39,377 nt of DNA. Source: a virus. Positions 30,661 through 38,290 of this stretch are shown here, piece after piece (the first letter of the stretch is position 1; each line of letters begins with the position of its first letter). The position numbers and the translations under genes were made by a program. The notes under the pieces were generated by a model that saw only the letters and a program-made list of their open reading frames with translations, was not told where the DNA came from and ran no database searches. The DNA is taken from the IMG/VR virus record IMGVR_UViG_3300044691_000063, positions 1 through 39,377 of that record. The stretch is one strand, 5' to 3'.

Positions 30661-31005
30661 CTACCTAACATTAAGAATATGCCATAAATCACCGTCATGT
30701 CTGAGATAACAAGTGGCTTGAGAAAGTATCGTTGCATTAAATCCGTTGCGGCCACGGAATTGGATTGTAACGACCCAAATACCATCTTTACGTTTAACGA
30801 TTTCTGTCGTTCGCGAGTGAAAAAATTCTAATGAGCTAGGGTCGTTATCTAATCGTTTCACCGCTATTTGACAAGCCCCGTTTGCCGAAGAATCCATATT
30901 GATCGGTTCATCTTTTGGTGGATAGATAAATATATAAACAGAGACCCCGATAAGAACCAAGAACATATAAATTATAAATTTTCCTAACCGTTTTAGTGAT
31001 TTCAT
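30661..31005 (-). CDS. Membrane-anchored unknown protein, 114 aa
   Basis: I use ATG 31005 with AAAAAGG upstream, rather than a TTG 27 nt before inside the polymerase gene. After KSLKRLGK a transmembrane helix FIIYMFLVLIGVSVYIFIYP follows. The C-terminal 75 residues (GACQIAVKRLDNDPSSLEFF, TTEIVKRKDGIWVVTIQFRG, ATCYLRHDGDLWHILNV) look like a small secreted beta domain with two cysteines that could form a disulfide. It overlaps the polymerase stop. Function unknown; an exclusion or envelope role is possible. Confidence 0.7.
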   Translation of the reverse strand: MKSLKRLGKFIIYMFLVLIGVSVYIFIYPPKDEPINMDSSANGACQIAVKRLDNDPSSLEFFHSRTTEIVKRKDGIWVVTIQFRGRNGFNATILSQATCYLRHDGDLWHILNVR

Positions 31006-33275
31006 TATTTTGCGTACCTTTTTCCACGCCAACCGCCATTTGCTTTAACTGGCCAACCGGCTGCCCATGCGGGCAAGTTTGACATTATTTCTTCAAACTC
31101 TTTAATTGAACCGTAGTTTTCTGGAATTTCAGAAACGATTTCGTCGTGAATATGTAAAACTACGGGGTAGTTTGCTTTTTCGAGATTAATAATGGCATTA
31201 GCGAGGATATCGCGGGAAACGGCTTGTACAACATTCTCAGTCAGTTTACCACCATAAGTAAACATACGAGTCCACCCCATTGGGCCTTGTTTCGGGTTGG
31301 TATTCCATCCTTCAAAACTCAAAGATAACGTACCTTCTCGACGATCACTTGGCGTTAATCGCGGTCGATGATAGGCAATATAGCGTTCCGAAGGTAACTG
31401 ACAATATAATACATCGCCTGACATTAAGTAGGATATAGCCCGATAGCTAAATTTAGTGCCGGGGCTTAATACTGCCGAAACTGCCGCACCTTCTAAACCG
31501 TGAAAACAAGGTTGCCATCTTTTCTGTTGTCCACCCCACATTTCGACTATCGCGGGGCTTGCTTCCCGCCAAGCTAAAATTGCTTTCTTGATCTCGTCGT
31601 CAGAAAAGAATTCGTCAGCCCCGAATTGCTTCCATGCTCCGATCCATCCTTGATAACCTGAGGCAAGCTCGGCCACCTTACCGACTTTCTTACGCATAGG
31701 GTGGTGTTGCCCCGTTGTGGATTTATGTAAAAGAAATTCATTAAATTCAATACCGGTTATTTTGGAAGCTGACATTTCGTAAATTTTACCGTGAGTACGA
31801 AAGACTTCCATGCGCCATTCTTCGCCAGCGAGGGCGGCTAATACGACAGCTTCAATCGCACTATAATCAGAACATAGTAGATCATGTCTTGGAGAAGCGA
31901 TAAAAAGCCCCCTGAGACAACCTGAAACGGTTGCTATGGCATTACCCCAGAAATACTCAACACAATCTAGGTTGCCACTGTTTACCGTCTTAAACGCATC
32001 CTCAACAGCTTTAGGATTCCATTCAATATGATTTCGTATACTGTAAGCACCGCACCACGGACAAGTATGTAATTGCTTATTAAAATGAAGGCCACAAGTA
32101 GCATTAGTGCAGATAGAAACCTCAGGCCCACTATTCGGTAGGTTCTGTGGTTGTGGCCCAGCGCCAGCGGCGCGACCAGTACGAGCAGAATGGTAAATGA
32201 AAAGGTCATGCAATCTTTCCTCTGAGGTCATTTGGTTTAACATGGCGTAAACTTTCTTTACGGCTGCCGAACCGATTAACGAACGGATTTCCAATACACG
32301 TCTAACATTTTCGGGAAGTGTTTCAAGACTTAATAAATGGTCGATTGATTCGGCGTCTAGGGATTGAGTTTCAATTCCGTTCTGTGCTAACCAAACCGTT
32401 AATTTTTGTATCTCAGTTGCGGAAGTGACTGCACCTCCCGTGAGAGAATGAAGTGTTTTATTATATTTTTCGTATGCTTCTTCAAGAACCTTAATACAGT
32501 TTTCTACACCTTTCTTATCGACTCGAACCCCACGGAAATTGATTCGTTGATCGTATAACCAGAACTCTAATTCCCCCGGCGTAAGATCGGGAACGAGACT
32601 CGATATCTCGGCTTCGGCTTCTATATCACGAAGGTTGTAAGCGTACAGTGCGAGGGCGTCTTGTTGAGCATCCGGGTCGGTGGGTTTGATTCGTAACCGT
32701 TTATCTTTAATTGTCGGATTGCGGGGGATGCTGAATTTATCTAATAACCGTTTACCATCTTTGTCTTTTTTAGCTGAAATATTTAATACGTTACCGGCCG
32801 CCTCTAAACTACCCGGAAGACCAAACGCCCGAGATTTTGCCATTGCATCTCTAAGTTGCATTTGATGAATGGGAGGAAAGAAGTATTTAGGAACGCATAT
32901 TTTAGTCCACACCCAATGCTCAAACGCGCAGTTCCAAGCTTCAAGTAAATAACCTTGGTTTACATGGATGAATAGATCGAGCGGCGGTGCTTGCCCGGGG
33001 ATCCAAAGCCGCCGACCTTTTCCGTCTTTTAAATCGTAAGCCATAGACAACACTTCGGCTTGGGGATGTTCTACGTATCGGGCAGTGCCAACCGCAAACA
33101 AACCTTTCTTGTTGGCCCCGTGCAGTGTTACGAATTTTTGTTGATCGTACCTCCAAACGAAACCCGCTGGACTATACGTCTCGAAATCCAAATCAGCAAG
33201 AATCGTGGATTTACTGAGGCCAGCAATCAATTGCGTTCCGGCAGGTAAATTTTCTAATTTTGGAGGAGGTATCAT
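31005..33275 (-). CDS. DNA polymerase, family A (T7/Pol I type), 756 aa
   Basis: The 3'-5' exonuclease begins ILADLDFETYS (D30, E32). The polymerase part has motif A LLCSDYSAIEAVVLA (about residue 467), motif B RKKVGKVAELASGYQG and motif C HIHDEIVSE (about residue 706), all with the required acidic residues. An inserted zinc ribbon, CTNATCGLHF...CPWCG, lies around 385-405 between thumb and palm, common in phage polymerases of this subfamily. It replicates phage DNA together with the neighbouring SSB, primase and helicase. AAAGGA is upstream of the ATG. Confidence 0.94.
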   Translation of the reverse strand: MIPPPKLENLPAGTQLIAGLSKSTILADLDFETYSPAGFVWRYDQQKFVTLHGANKKGLFAVGTARYVEHPQAEVLSMAYDLKDGKGRRLWIPGQAPPLDLFIHVNQGYLLEAWNCAFEHWVWTKICVPKYFFPPIHQMQLRDAMAKSRAFGLPGSLEAAGNVLNISAKKDKDGKRLLDKFSIPRNPTIKDKRLRIKPTDPDAQQDALALYAYNLRDIEAEAEISSLVPDLTPGELEFWLYDQRINFRGVRVDKKGVENCIKVLEEAYEKYNKTLHSLTGGAVTSATEIQKLTVWLAQNGIETQSLDAESIDHLLSLETLPENVRRVLEIRSLIGSAAVKKVYAMLNQMTSEERLHDLFIYHSARTGRAAGAGPQPQNLPNSGPEVSICTNATCGLHFNKQLHTCPWCGAYSIRNHIEWNPKAVEDAFKTVNSGNLDCVEYFWGNAIATVSGCLRGLFIASPRHDLLCSDYSAIEAVVLAALAGEEWRMEVFRTHGKIYEMSASKITGIEFNEFLLHKSTTGQHHPMRKKVGKVAELASGYQGWIGAWKQFGADEFFSDDEIKKAILAWREASPAIVEMWGGQQKRWQPCFHGLEGAAVSAVLSPGTKFSYRAISYLMSGDVLYCQLPSERYIAYHRPRLTPSDRREGTLSLSFEGWNTNPKQGPMGWTRMFTYGGKLTENVVQAVSRDILANAIINLEKANYPVVLHIHDEIVSEIPENYGSIKEFEEIMSNLPAWAAGWPVKANGGWRGKRYAK

Positions 33276-33291
33276 TTATAAATCCTTTTTA

Positions 33292-33468
33292 TTACAGTCT
33301 GTCATTTGTTCCCAAATGGTGTTTTCTATCTTCTTCGGCACAACGTCGTTTCATTTCATTACGTAGCTTTTTATGACGTTTTTGTTCCAAAAATGACGGT
33401 AGCATAAGTAAAAAATTAATAACTGAAAGTGCTAATGCTGAAACTGAAAAACATTCAAATACCGTCAT
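33292..33468 (-). CDS. Small membrane protein, 58 aa, unknown
   Basis: This leftward gene fills the space before the polymerase gene. The ATG at 33468 has AAAAGG eight bases upstream. The N-terminus ECFSVSALALSVINFLLMLP is hydrophobic, then a strongly basic region (EQKRHKKLRNEMKRR) and a polar tail. It is probably a single-pass membrane protein with cytoplasmic basic end. No family recognised. Confidence 0.65.
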   Translation of the reverse strand: MTVFECFSVSALALSVINFLLMLPSFLEQKRHKKLRNEMKRRCAEEDRKHHLGTNDRL

Positions 33469-33480
33469 TTTTGTTACCTT

Positions 33481-33918
33481 TTATAGAATATCGTAATAGG
33501 GGTTTATTTCTTTTTTACTCTTTTTATCGAGGTTTAACATTTTCTCAAGGAAACTATTGAAGACCATTAATAGCCGTTTCTTCTCTATCGTTGGCATAAA
33601 TTTCTCACCGGTATTTTGAGAAAATTCATCTGTCATATTGGAAACAGTCATTGCTAATGCTTGCATACACATATACTCATGATGATCCCATTTTCTCTCT
33701 ATCTCCAAACTTTTACGAATCTTCAACGACATTTCTTCGACTTCATCTTCTATTTTCTGTCTATCTTTAGGACTAAATCGAGTGACATACTGTCTATCAA
33801 AAGAAGGGTCTTTAAAATCCAAAGTTTCTTTTATAATTTCTAAAATTGATCTTTCCATTTTATAGGACGATATTTTTATTTGATCTTCTTCTCTTCCTTC
33901 GCTTCCGTAGGCTTCCAT
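33481..33918 (-). CDS. Unknown charged helical protein, 145 aa
   Basis: A highly charged protein dominated by helices (ERSILEIIKETLDFKDPSFD, KDRQKIEDEVEEMSLKIRKS, EKKRLLMVFNSFLEKMLNLD). It shows no catalytic or metal motif. It lies between a zinc-finger gene and the polymerase in the leftward replication operon. The ATG at 33918 is 9 nt after the upstream gene, so it is probably co-translated. Function not recognisable. Confidence 0.65.
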   Translation of the reverse strand: MEAYGSEGREEDQIKISSYKMERSILEIIKETLDFKDPSFDRQYVTRFSPKDRQKIEDEVEEMSLKIRKSLEIERKWDHHEYMCMQALAMTVSNMTDEFSQNTGEKFMPTIEKKRLLMVFNSFLEKMLNLDKKSKKEINPYYDIL

Positions 33919-33927
33919 ATACGAAGC

Positions 33928-34149
33928 TTACCTATCGTGTGTTTCTAAATACCTTTGTAAAAATTTACTTTGCTTGGTCGTCAATTTACGTACTTTACTT
34001 AAATGGATTTCTCTAAGTTTCTTCGATAAACACTTCATGCTACAGAATAGTAAATCCGGCATACGCTTAGGGTCAGCATAAAATTGTTCATATTTACTTA
34101 GTTTCGTTAAGCAAAAGTTACAACACTGTGAATCACTAATACTCATCAT
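33928..34149 (-). CDS. Small zinc-finger protein, 73 aa
   Basis: CCNFCLTKL (CxxC) and LLFCSMKCLSKKLREIHL (CxxxC) form a four-cysteine metal site within the first 45 residues, followed by a basic helical tail (KVRKLTTKQSKFLQRYLETH). This could bind DNA or RNA, or be a transcription modulator. The start could be either of two adjacent ATG codons (34149/34146). No named family recognised. Confidence 0.7.
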   Translation of the reverse strand: MMSISDSQCCNFCLTKLSKYEQFYADPKRMPDLLFCSMKCLSKKLREIHLSKVRKLTTKQSKFLQRYLETHDR

Positions 34150-34167
34150 ATGTTTATTTTCTTATAA

Positions 34168-34185
34168 AGCCCCATTCAAGGGGCT
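34168..34185 (-). terminator. Terminator-like hairpin after the SSB gene
   Basis: AGCCCC (34168-34173) pairs with GGGGCT (34180-34185). On the minus strand it is followed by TTTATAAG, so termination of the SSB transcript is likely but not strong; some read-through to the zinc-finger gene is expected. The plus strand has TTTTT a few bases after the stem. Confidence 0.65.
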
Positions 34186-34192
34186 ACTGTTT

Positions 34193-35095
34193 TTATGCTT
34201 GCATCATGCCATGCTGAATAAGTAACTGGTCGTTCCAACCATTGGCAATCATTTGCTCATAGCTTGCGCCGTTTGCGGGAGGCAACATTACGCGCTGTGG
34301 CGCAACTGGCGCAGCGGGCGGCGTACTAGGTGGAGTAAGAATACCGGGGTATGGTGCGGGAGCGGTATGTAATACAGGGGAGGGTGATATAGCCGGAGGT
34401 GTTGTAACTGGCGGGGTATAAGCAATGGTAGCGGATGCAACTGCCGGCGGTGGCGTAAACCCTTGAGATGTTGGGGTTAAACTACCATCCACTGGGATAA
34501 CGGTGCCAACTCCGAAACCTATAGACTTAGGGTCAATACCGATAACGATACGTTTACCATATCTTACAAACGCTACATGGCTGTGATTTAGGAAAACGCC
34601 CGGTTGTTGTTGAGAACCGTTATCTGTAACCGTTCCGGCAACTTGGATATAATCACCTAAATTAACGTAGTCTTTCTCAAGTAAATATGCCGAACCTGTT
34701 TCGTTAACGATTTGAGGAGCGAAACCGCTAGAGAAATTCAATACCCAATGTCCTCTATATCCTTCACGGTCGCACGGTTTCTTGCCGACGCGATTCGGTA
34801 TTTGGCTGTCGCCGTCTGTAACCTTCCAAGCGAAAGTAGGTGCGCTAGCTTGGCCGTTCGGAAAACCAGAATGACCAGCCGCCCATATTTTTTGACCCCA
34901 AGAAGTTTCAGCCCAATGTTTCTCAGAGCCTTTCGGAATTGCTAAAGAGAAAAAATAGTCAACTCTTGGCTGCCCAGCTTGCGGGCCGGTTCTGATTGTT
35001 AACGGTTTATTTTCGGCGTCAGTAGTTTGGGGTTCGTATAACGAGCCTTGCACCAACCGTCCTACGGGTGTCAATAAACTTTCTTTTTGACTCAT
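34193..35095 (-). CDS. Single-stranded DNA-binding protein-like, 300 aa
   Basis: The start is ATG 35095 with GGAG nine bases before. The N-terminal 190 residues (TPVGRLVQGSLYEPQTTDAE, PRVDYFFSLAIPKGSEKHWA, NLGDYIQVAGTVTDNGSQQQ, PGVFLNHSHVAFVRYGKRIV) match phage SSB-like proteins of the OB-fold type. Residues 195-275 form a Pro/Ala/Thr-rich linker, and the end, SYEQMIANGWNDQLLIQHGM, is a small C-terminal element common in this group. It protects single strands at the fork. Its own family B promoter suggests high or early expression. Confidence 0.82.
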   Translation of the reverse strand: MSQKESLLTPVGRLVQGSLYEPQTTDAENKPLTIRTGPQAGQPRVDYFFSLAIPKGSEKHWAETSWGQKIWAAGHSGFPNGQASAPTFAWKVTDGDSQIPNRVGKKPCDREGYRGHWVLNFSSGFAPQIVNETGSAYLLEKDYVNLGDYIQVAGTVTDNGSQQQPGVFLNHSHVAFVRYGKRIVIGIDPKSIGFGVGTVIPVDGSLTPTSQGFTPPPAVASATIAYTPPVTTPPAISPSPVLHTAPAPYPGILTPPSTPPAAPVAPQRVMLPPANGASYEQMIANGWNDQLLIQHGMMQA

Positions 35096-35127
35096 TTGGT
35101 ATTTCTCCTTGTGGGTTATGAACAATG

Positions 35128-35156
35128 ATTTTATTCATTAGTAACGAGTTCGTCAA
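35128..35156 (-). promoter_or_regulatory. Leftward promoter with family B operator for SSB
   Basis: Minus strand: -35 TTGACG (35156-35151), 17-bp spacer, -10 TAAAAT (35133-35128). The operator is TAACGAGTTCGTCA on the plus strand at 35142-35155, an imperfect palindrome with arms ACGA/TCGT. It matches those at 15994 and 38261. Confidence 0.82.
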
Positions 35157-35347
35157 TTAATTATTTCATCTATTTTTAACATGGATTGGTAATAGACATT
35201 AACGATATATCCAGTTGCATTATTACCTTTTTTCTCTTGAACTATCTTAAAGTCACTTAATAAACGCCAACCATTAGCGATATGTTCATTAACTGATTCT
35301 TCAAAACAGTCAAGGTCTTCTTCAACTATTATTTTAAATATTGGCAC
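35153..35347 (-). CDS. DUF1737-like small protein, 64 aa
   Basis: The pattern FKIIVEEDLDCFEESVNEHI then ANGWRLLSDFKIVQ and YIVNVYYQSMLK fits DUF1737 ('vv....l..fe..vn..i..GW.l.g......yyQam'). Such proteins are common and of unknown function. The start is GTG 35347 with AAGGA nine bases upstream; no ATG alternative is present near the N-terminus. It ends inside the SSB promoter. Confidence 0.72.
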   Translation of the reverse strand: MPIFKIIVEEDLDCFEESVNEHIANGWRLLSDFKIVQEKKGNNATGYIVNVYYQSMLKIDEIIN

Positions 35348-35374
35348 GATAGTGTATCCTTAGTAACGAATCTG

Positions 35375-35581
35375 TCACTTGCTTTCTAAACGCTTGCGTT
35401 CAGCATCTCGATATTCTTTTCTGGCTTCTTTCAAAGCATCATAAGCTTCTTTGCAAGCTTCCCATCGGCCTAAGTGTTTTTCATCACATTTCTTATTTCT
35501 AGTAAAATCGAAATCTTTAGCCAAATCACCTATAGGATCGTTTCGATTTTTTTGCGTAACTAACCATTCCTCAAATGTCAT
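35375..35581 (-). CDS. YozE-like small helical protein, 68 aa
   Basis: The beginning MTFEEWLVTQKNRNDPIGDL followed by AKDFDFTRNK is the YozE/SAM-like pattern ('f..WL..q..r.d.iGdLA.D'), and the rest is a highly charged helix (YDALKEARKEYRDAERKRLE). It overlaps the upstream nuclease gene by an ATGA junction, so it is translated together with it. Role unknown. Confidence 0.75.
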   Translation of the reverse strand: MTFEEWLVTQKNRNDPIGDLAKDFDFTRNKKCDEKHLGRWEACKEAYDALKEARKEYRDAERKRLESK

Positions 35582-36717
35582 GTTTTCCCCTTAAATAATT
35601 TACGTGCATTATCCTCAACAAGTTTCATTGAACCTTTCGGAACCTCAGTCATTTGTTTAATAATGTCGGGTGACATACCTTTTTTTTCCGCTTGGTTGGG
35701 GGTGATAGCTGCCGGCGGCTTCGCTAAATCCACGTCGCATAACTGACCGAATACGATGACTTCTTCATCCGATTGTTTCCAGCGGGCGCGGCCGGTTGAT
35801 TGTTCTAAACGATAAAAAGGTATTCGTTTACCGAATTTCATTCTGGCAATAGCTTGTTCTTCTAATCCCGTAATTCGAGCATCTAATAAATCGTGCGCCC
35901 GTTTCAAATAACGAAGCTCGGAACCTAAAGCATTGTCAGTTAAATCATTGGCGGCATTTGTTTTACTAACATCAACCGAAGTTAATGCGGAAGCTTGTAG
36001 CGTAGGGCAAACATGGCGTGCGCTACAATACGAACATTCAGGACTAGGATTGCAAGGGGCGGAAGGTTGCATTGATTCAAATTCTTTACCAGAAAGAATA
36101 TTAAAATACGGTCGTAAATCGCTGGCTGTCACAGACCAAGTTCGTATCGGCCCGTCACGGTGAAAACTGCGGGGTTGTACGATTGTCATGTGGATTTTTA
36201 AGATTCGATCATCAATGCCGTTCGCTTCTATTTTCTTTAGGATACCAGCCGCATAAGCTATCAACTGCCAGTTTTCGAAGACCTCAACGAAACCGTGGCC
36301 GAATTTGTAATCCCATAGATAAATGTTAATGCCGCTAACCAGCCAACAATCGGGTGTACCCCATGAATCGGGATGGATGTTCGGCATTTCGATTTTTTCT
36401 TCTATATGTAAAGAAGAATCGATTGTTAAAGATTCAATGCAATTTTCTATTTCGTCTCTATAAAGTTTTGCTCCCTCGTTCATTTCTTCCGTAATGAATT
36501 CTCCGTTTGGAGCTAAAGACTCAATTTTTGTTACAGGCTGTTTACCAGTATCAACAACTAACGCTTTCAAAAATTCAGCCGCCAACCAATGCGCGGCTTC
36601 ACCTTCCTTCGCATGTTCTGATTCTTTGTCTTCTGGGTAATTAGCCTCTAATCCCCGAGACCCCGGACATGCCACCCGTCGCGCTGCCGACGACGGGGGT
36701 AATATAGAATGGTTCAT
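35578..36717 (-). CDS. DUF2800 / RecB-like nuclease, 379 aa
   Basis: The N-terminus LPPSSAARRVACPGSRGLEA and KEGEAAHWLAAEFL correspond to the start of DUF2800 ('SsA.RW..Cpgs..le......egt.aH'). The centre has the nuclease core GTPDCWLVSGINIYLWDYKFG with acidic D and the K of motif 'DYK.G', then QLIAYAAGI. Cysteines (PCNPSPECSYCSARHVC) form the iron-sulphur cluster motif of Cas4/AddB-type nucleases. It would act on DNA ends in replication or recombination. The upstream gene ends at its start. Confidence 0.88.
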   Translation of the reverse strand: MNHSILPPSSAARRVACPGSRGLEANYPEDKESEHAKEGEAAHWLAAEFLKALVVDTGKQPVTKIESLAPNGEFITEEMNEGAKLYRDEIENCIESLTIDSSLHIEEKIEMPNIHPDSWGTPDCWLVSGINIYLWDYKFGHGFVEVFENWQLIAYAAGILKKIEANGIDDRILKIHMTIVQPRSFHRDGPIRTWSVTASDLRPYFNILSGKEFESMQPSAPCNPSPECSYCSARHVCPTLQASALTSVDVSKTNAANDLTDNALGSELRYLKRAHDLLDARITGLEEQAIARMKFGKRIPFYRLEQSTGRARWKQSDEEVIVFGQLCDVDLAKPPAAITPNQAEKKGMSPDIIKQMTEVPKGSMKLVEDNARKLFKGKT

Positions 36718-37139
36718 TATAAAATTACCTCGGAATGGTGGGGTGTAATATCTTCACCCTCTGATGAAAATTCCATAGGGTTAGGCAACTTAGGAGGGTA
36801 TTGCCAAAAATTAACGCTTTTTATTTCTATTTGGTGAGTGCTGGTTGGCTTACCGTAGAACCAAGTATCATCTTCAAGATGTCCAACGGAAATATCGAAA
36901 GTGCCATCCGATACTAAAAGTTCAACTCCTTTTGGCGGTGGTGTTTTTTCTACGTGTTTCCATCCTTCAAACGTAGGCAAATCTTTTTCTTCGATTGGTA
37001 GACGTTGCTTGTCGTAATAATTTTTAGCTTCATTTAGATTACTAACTAAACGGTCTATAAAAGCTTTAACACCCTCAATTTCCCCGGCTTTTGTAGCCGA
37101 GGTCATTAATAAAGAAAATTGTTCTTTTGATATTGTCAT
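36717..37139 (-). CDS. DUF551-like protein, 140 aa
   Basis: The C-terminal half WKHVEKTPPPKGVELLVSDG, then FDISVGHLEDDTWFYGKPTS and NFWQYPPKLPNP resembles the DUF551 domain ('W......P..g..vlv.d......a......~W..lp..P'), a short beta domain of unknown role found widely in phages. The N-terminal 60 residues are helical. The stop overlaps the start of the DUF2800 gene (36717). Confidence 0.7.
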   Translation of the reverse strand: MTISKEQFSLLMTSATKAGEIEGVKAFIDRLVSNLNEAKNYYDKQRLPIEEKDLPTFEGWKHVEKTPPPKGVELLVSDGTFDISVGHLEDDTWFYGKPTSTHQIEIKSVNFWQYPPKLPNPMEFSSEGEDITPHHSEVIL

Positions 37140-37150
37140 TATTAAATTCC

Positions 37151-37918
37151 TTATAAAAATTGGCCGTGCTGTACGAAATGATCGATACGATGCAAAATCG
37201 CAGGGATTAAATCAGGACGTTGGGCAATTAACGGAACTGATTCTAAACCCATCGATTTAACGATAGCCATTACTTGACCGTGGGTCATTTGACCGTCTTT
37301 AACCACTGCGGTAATTTTAGCCATCGCAGTAAACCAAGCTGAGCTAGTGTCAACTTCTGCGGGAGGTGTTGGAATATGTACCGGCGTACTTTGAACAACC
37401 GGAGTAATGGGCGGTGCACTCGGTGCATTCAATGCGCCTCGTAACTGAGATTCAATCTGTTTCACTAAATCTTGTTCAACTCCACGCATTAACTTCCATG
37501 CGCCGTCAGCGGTTTTTGTTTTGGTGCGGGCGTGTATTCTGTTATCCCAAGGCAAACCATGTACATCGAGTTCTTTATTGCCAAAAGGATTAGGCATTGC
37601 GGGGAATGAAGATGGTTCCAAATTAGGTACAGCGGGTGGCATGTCGGGAATTGAACCAAGCACCGGCGGCGATGGGATACAACTATCTTGTGGTATTTCA
37701 TCGTCTCCCACCAAATATCCGGCGGGTGGTTCAACAGGAACTGCGGGAGGCAATGGAATAGGCGAAACCACATGTGCATTAGCCACCGCAGGATGTACAA
37801 CCGGCATTTCATTTTCGGCTACCATTACATCGCCAGCTAACGAAAGTAGATACTTAGCCGTTTCCCGTAAAACAAATTTATCCGCAGTGTGTGGATTCAA
37901 TATTTTTATTTCGATCAT
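37151..37918 (-). CDS. Phage protein with Pro-rich linker, 255 aa
   Basis: I use ATG 37918 (MIEIKILNPHTADKFVLRET) with AAAAGGA upstream; the 25 codons before belong to the overlapping frame. After a short N-terminal domain comes a 90-residue Pro/Val/Ala-rich linker. Then there is the motif ELDVHGLPWDNRIHARTKTK with TADGAWKLMRGVEQDLVKQI, a segment I recognise from other phage early proteins of unknown function. A second proline linker and a C-terminal helical part follow (DGQMTHGQVMAIVKSMGLES). The layout resembles that of the SSB-like protein (domain, linker, small tail). Function unknown. Confidence 0.7.
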   Translation of the reverse strand: MIEIKILNPHTADKFVLRETAKYLLSLAGDVMVAENEMPVVHPAVANAHVVSPIPLPPAVPVEPPAGYLVGDDEIPQDSCIPSPPVLGSIPDMPPAVPNLEPSSFPAMPNPFGNKELDVHGLPWDNRIHARTKTKTADGAWKLMRGVEQDLVKQIESQLRGALNAPSAPPITPVVQSTPVHIPTPPAEVDTSSAWFTAMAKITAVVKDGQMTHGQVMAIVKSMGLESVPLIAQRPDLIPAILHRIDHFVQHGQFL

Positions 37919-38159
37919 TTCTGTTTTCCTTTTCGAGTAAATTAAGGTTTGTAAAAAATTCCGTCGTAACCAATTTCCAACGTATTTGAGCATCTATTAT
38001 TTTCCCCGTTTCATCTATAACTAAGCACTTCTTCGGAATGAAAATAACTTGTCGGCGGCCGTCTATTCTAACCCTCACGCAATCAACATAGTCATGCGTT
38101 ACCTTAAACTTAAGTTCGTTCATTTCGAATTTGATTGTAAATTCTTGTCCTCTAAACAT
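37878..38159 (-). CDS. Unknown protein, 93 aa, first gene of right leftward operon
   Basis: The first 70 residues appear beta-rich (FTIKFEMNELKFKVTHDYVD, CVRVRIDGRRQVIFIPKKCL) and may form a small barrel; the last 20 residues are Asn/Lys-rich (LLEKENRNDRNKNIE). AAGGA lies just before the ATG. Its leader carries the AAGTAT cluster and starts at the divergent promoter. It overlaps the next gene by 41 nt in a different frame. No family recognised. Confidence 0.68.
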   Translation of the reverse strand: MFRGQEFTIKFEMNELKFKVTHDYVDCVRVRIDGRRQVIFIPKKCLVIDETGKIIDAQIRWKLVTTEFFTNLNLLEKENRNDRNKNIESTHCG

Positions 38160-38174
38160 ATCATTTCCTTATTT

Positions 38175-38210
38175 AAGTATATAAGTATTTACTTATATGA
38201 GTATATACTT
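38175..38210. repeat. AAGTAT/ATACTT cluster in leader
   Basis: AAGTAT at 38175-38180 and 38183-38188, and ATACTT at 38205-38210, with related TTTACTT and GAGTAT between them. It lies in the 5' leader of the leftward operon, the same kind of position as in front of parA. Confidence 0.68.
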
Positions 38211-38232
38211 ATTTCTTTATGAAATGCAACAA

Positions 38233-38261
38233 TTGACAGCAACGGATCATAACCATATAGT
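38233..38261 (+). promoter_or_regulatory. Rightward promoter for the helicase
   Basis: -35 TTGACA (38233-38238), 17-bp spacer, -10 TATAGT (38256-38261). The family B operator begins at the last base of the -10, so a bound regulator would block both this and the leftward promoter. The transcript would start near 38268, about 23 nt before the helicase ATG. Confidence 0.8.
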
Positions 38262-38275
38262 AACGAACTCGTCAA
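38246..38275 (-). promoter_or_regulatory. Leftward promoter overlapping a family B operator
   Basis: Minus strand: -35 TTGACG (38275-38270), 18-bp spacer, -10 TATGAT (38251-38246). The operator TAACGAACTCGTCA (38261-38274) covers its -35. It reads the long leftward replication operon starting at 38159. Confidence 0.68.
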
Positions 38276-38290
38276 TAAGGATTTTCCCGA

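Noticed and set aside
31982-32209. 75-codon minus-strand frame inside the polymerase gene
   Set aside because: It lies in a different frame across the polymerase zinc-ribbon region and is hydrophobic by chance. The polymerase frame is strongly supported by its motifs.
35351-35378. Possible third family B promoter before the DUF1737-like gene (minus strand, GTGACA and TACACT)
   Set aside because: Only one half-site (TCGTTA) is intact, the -35 is poor, and the -10 would be a few bases from the GTG start, leaving no leader although a good AAGGA lies in the same bases. It is better explained as the ribosome-binding region.
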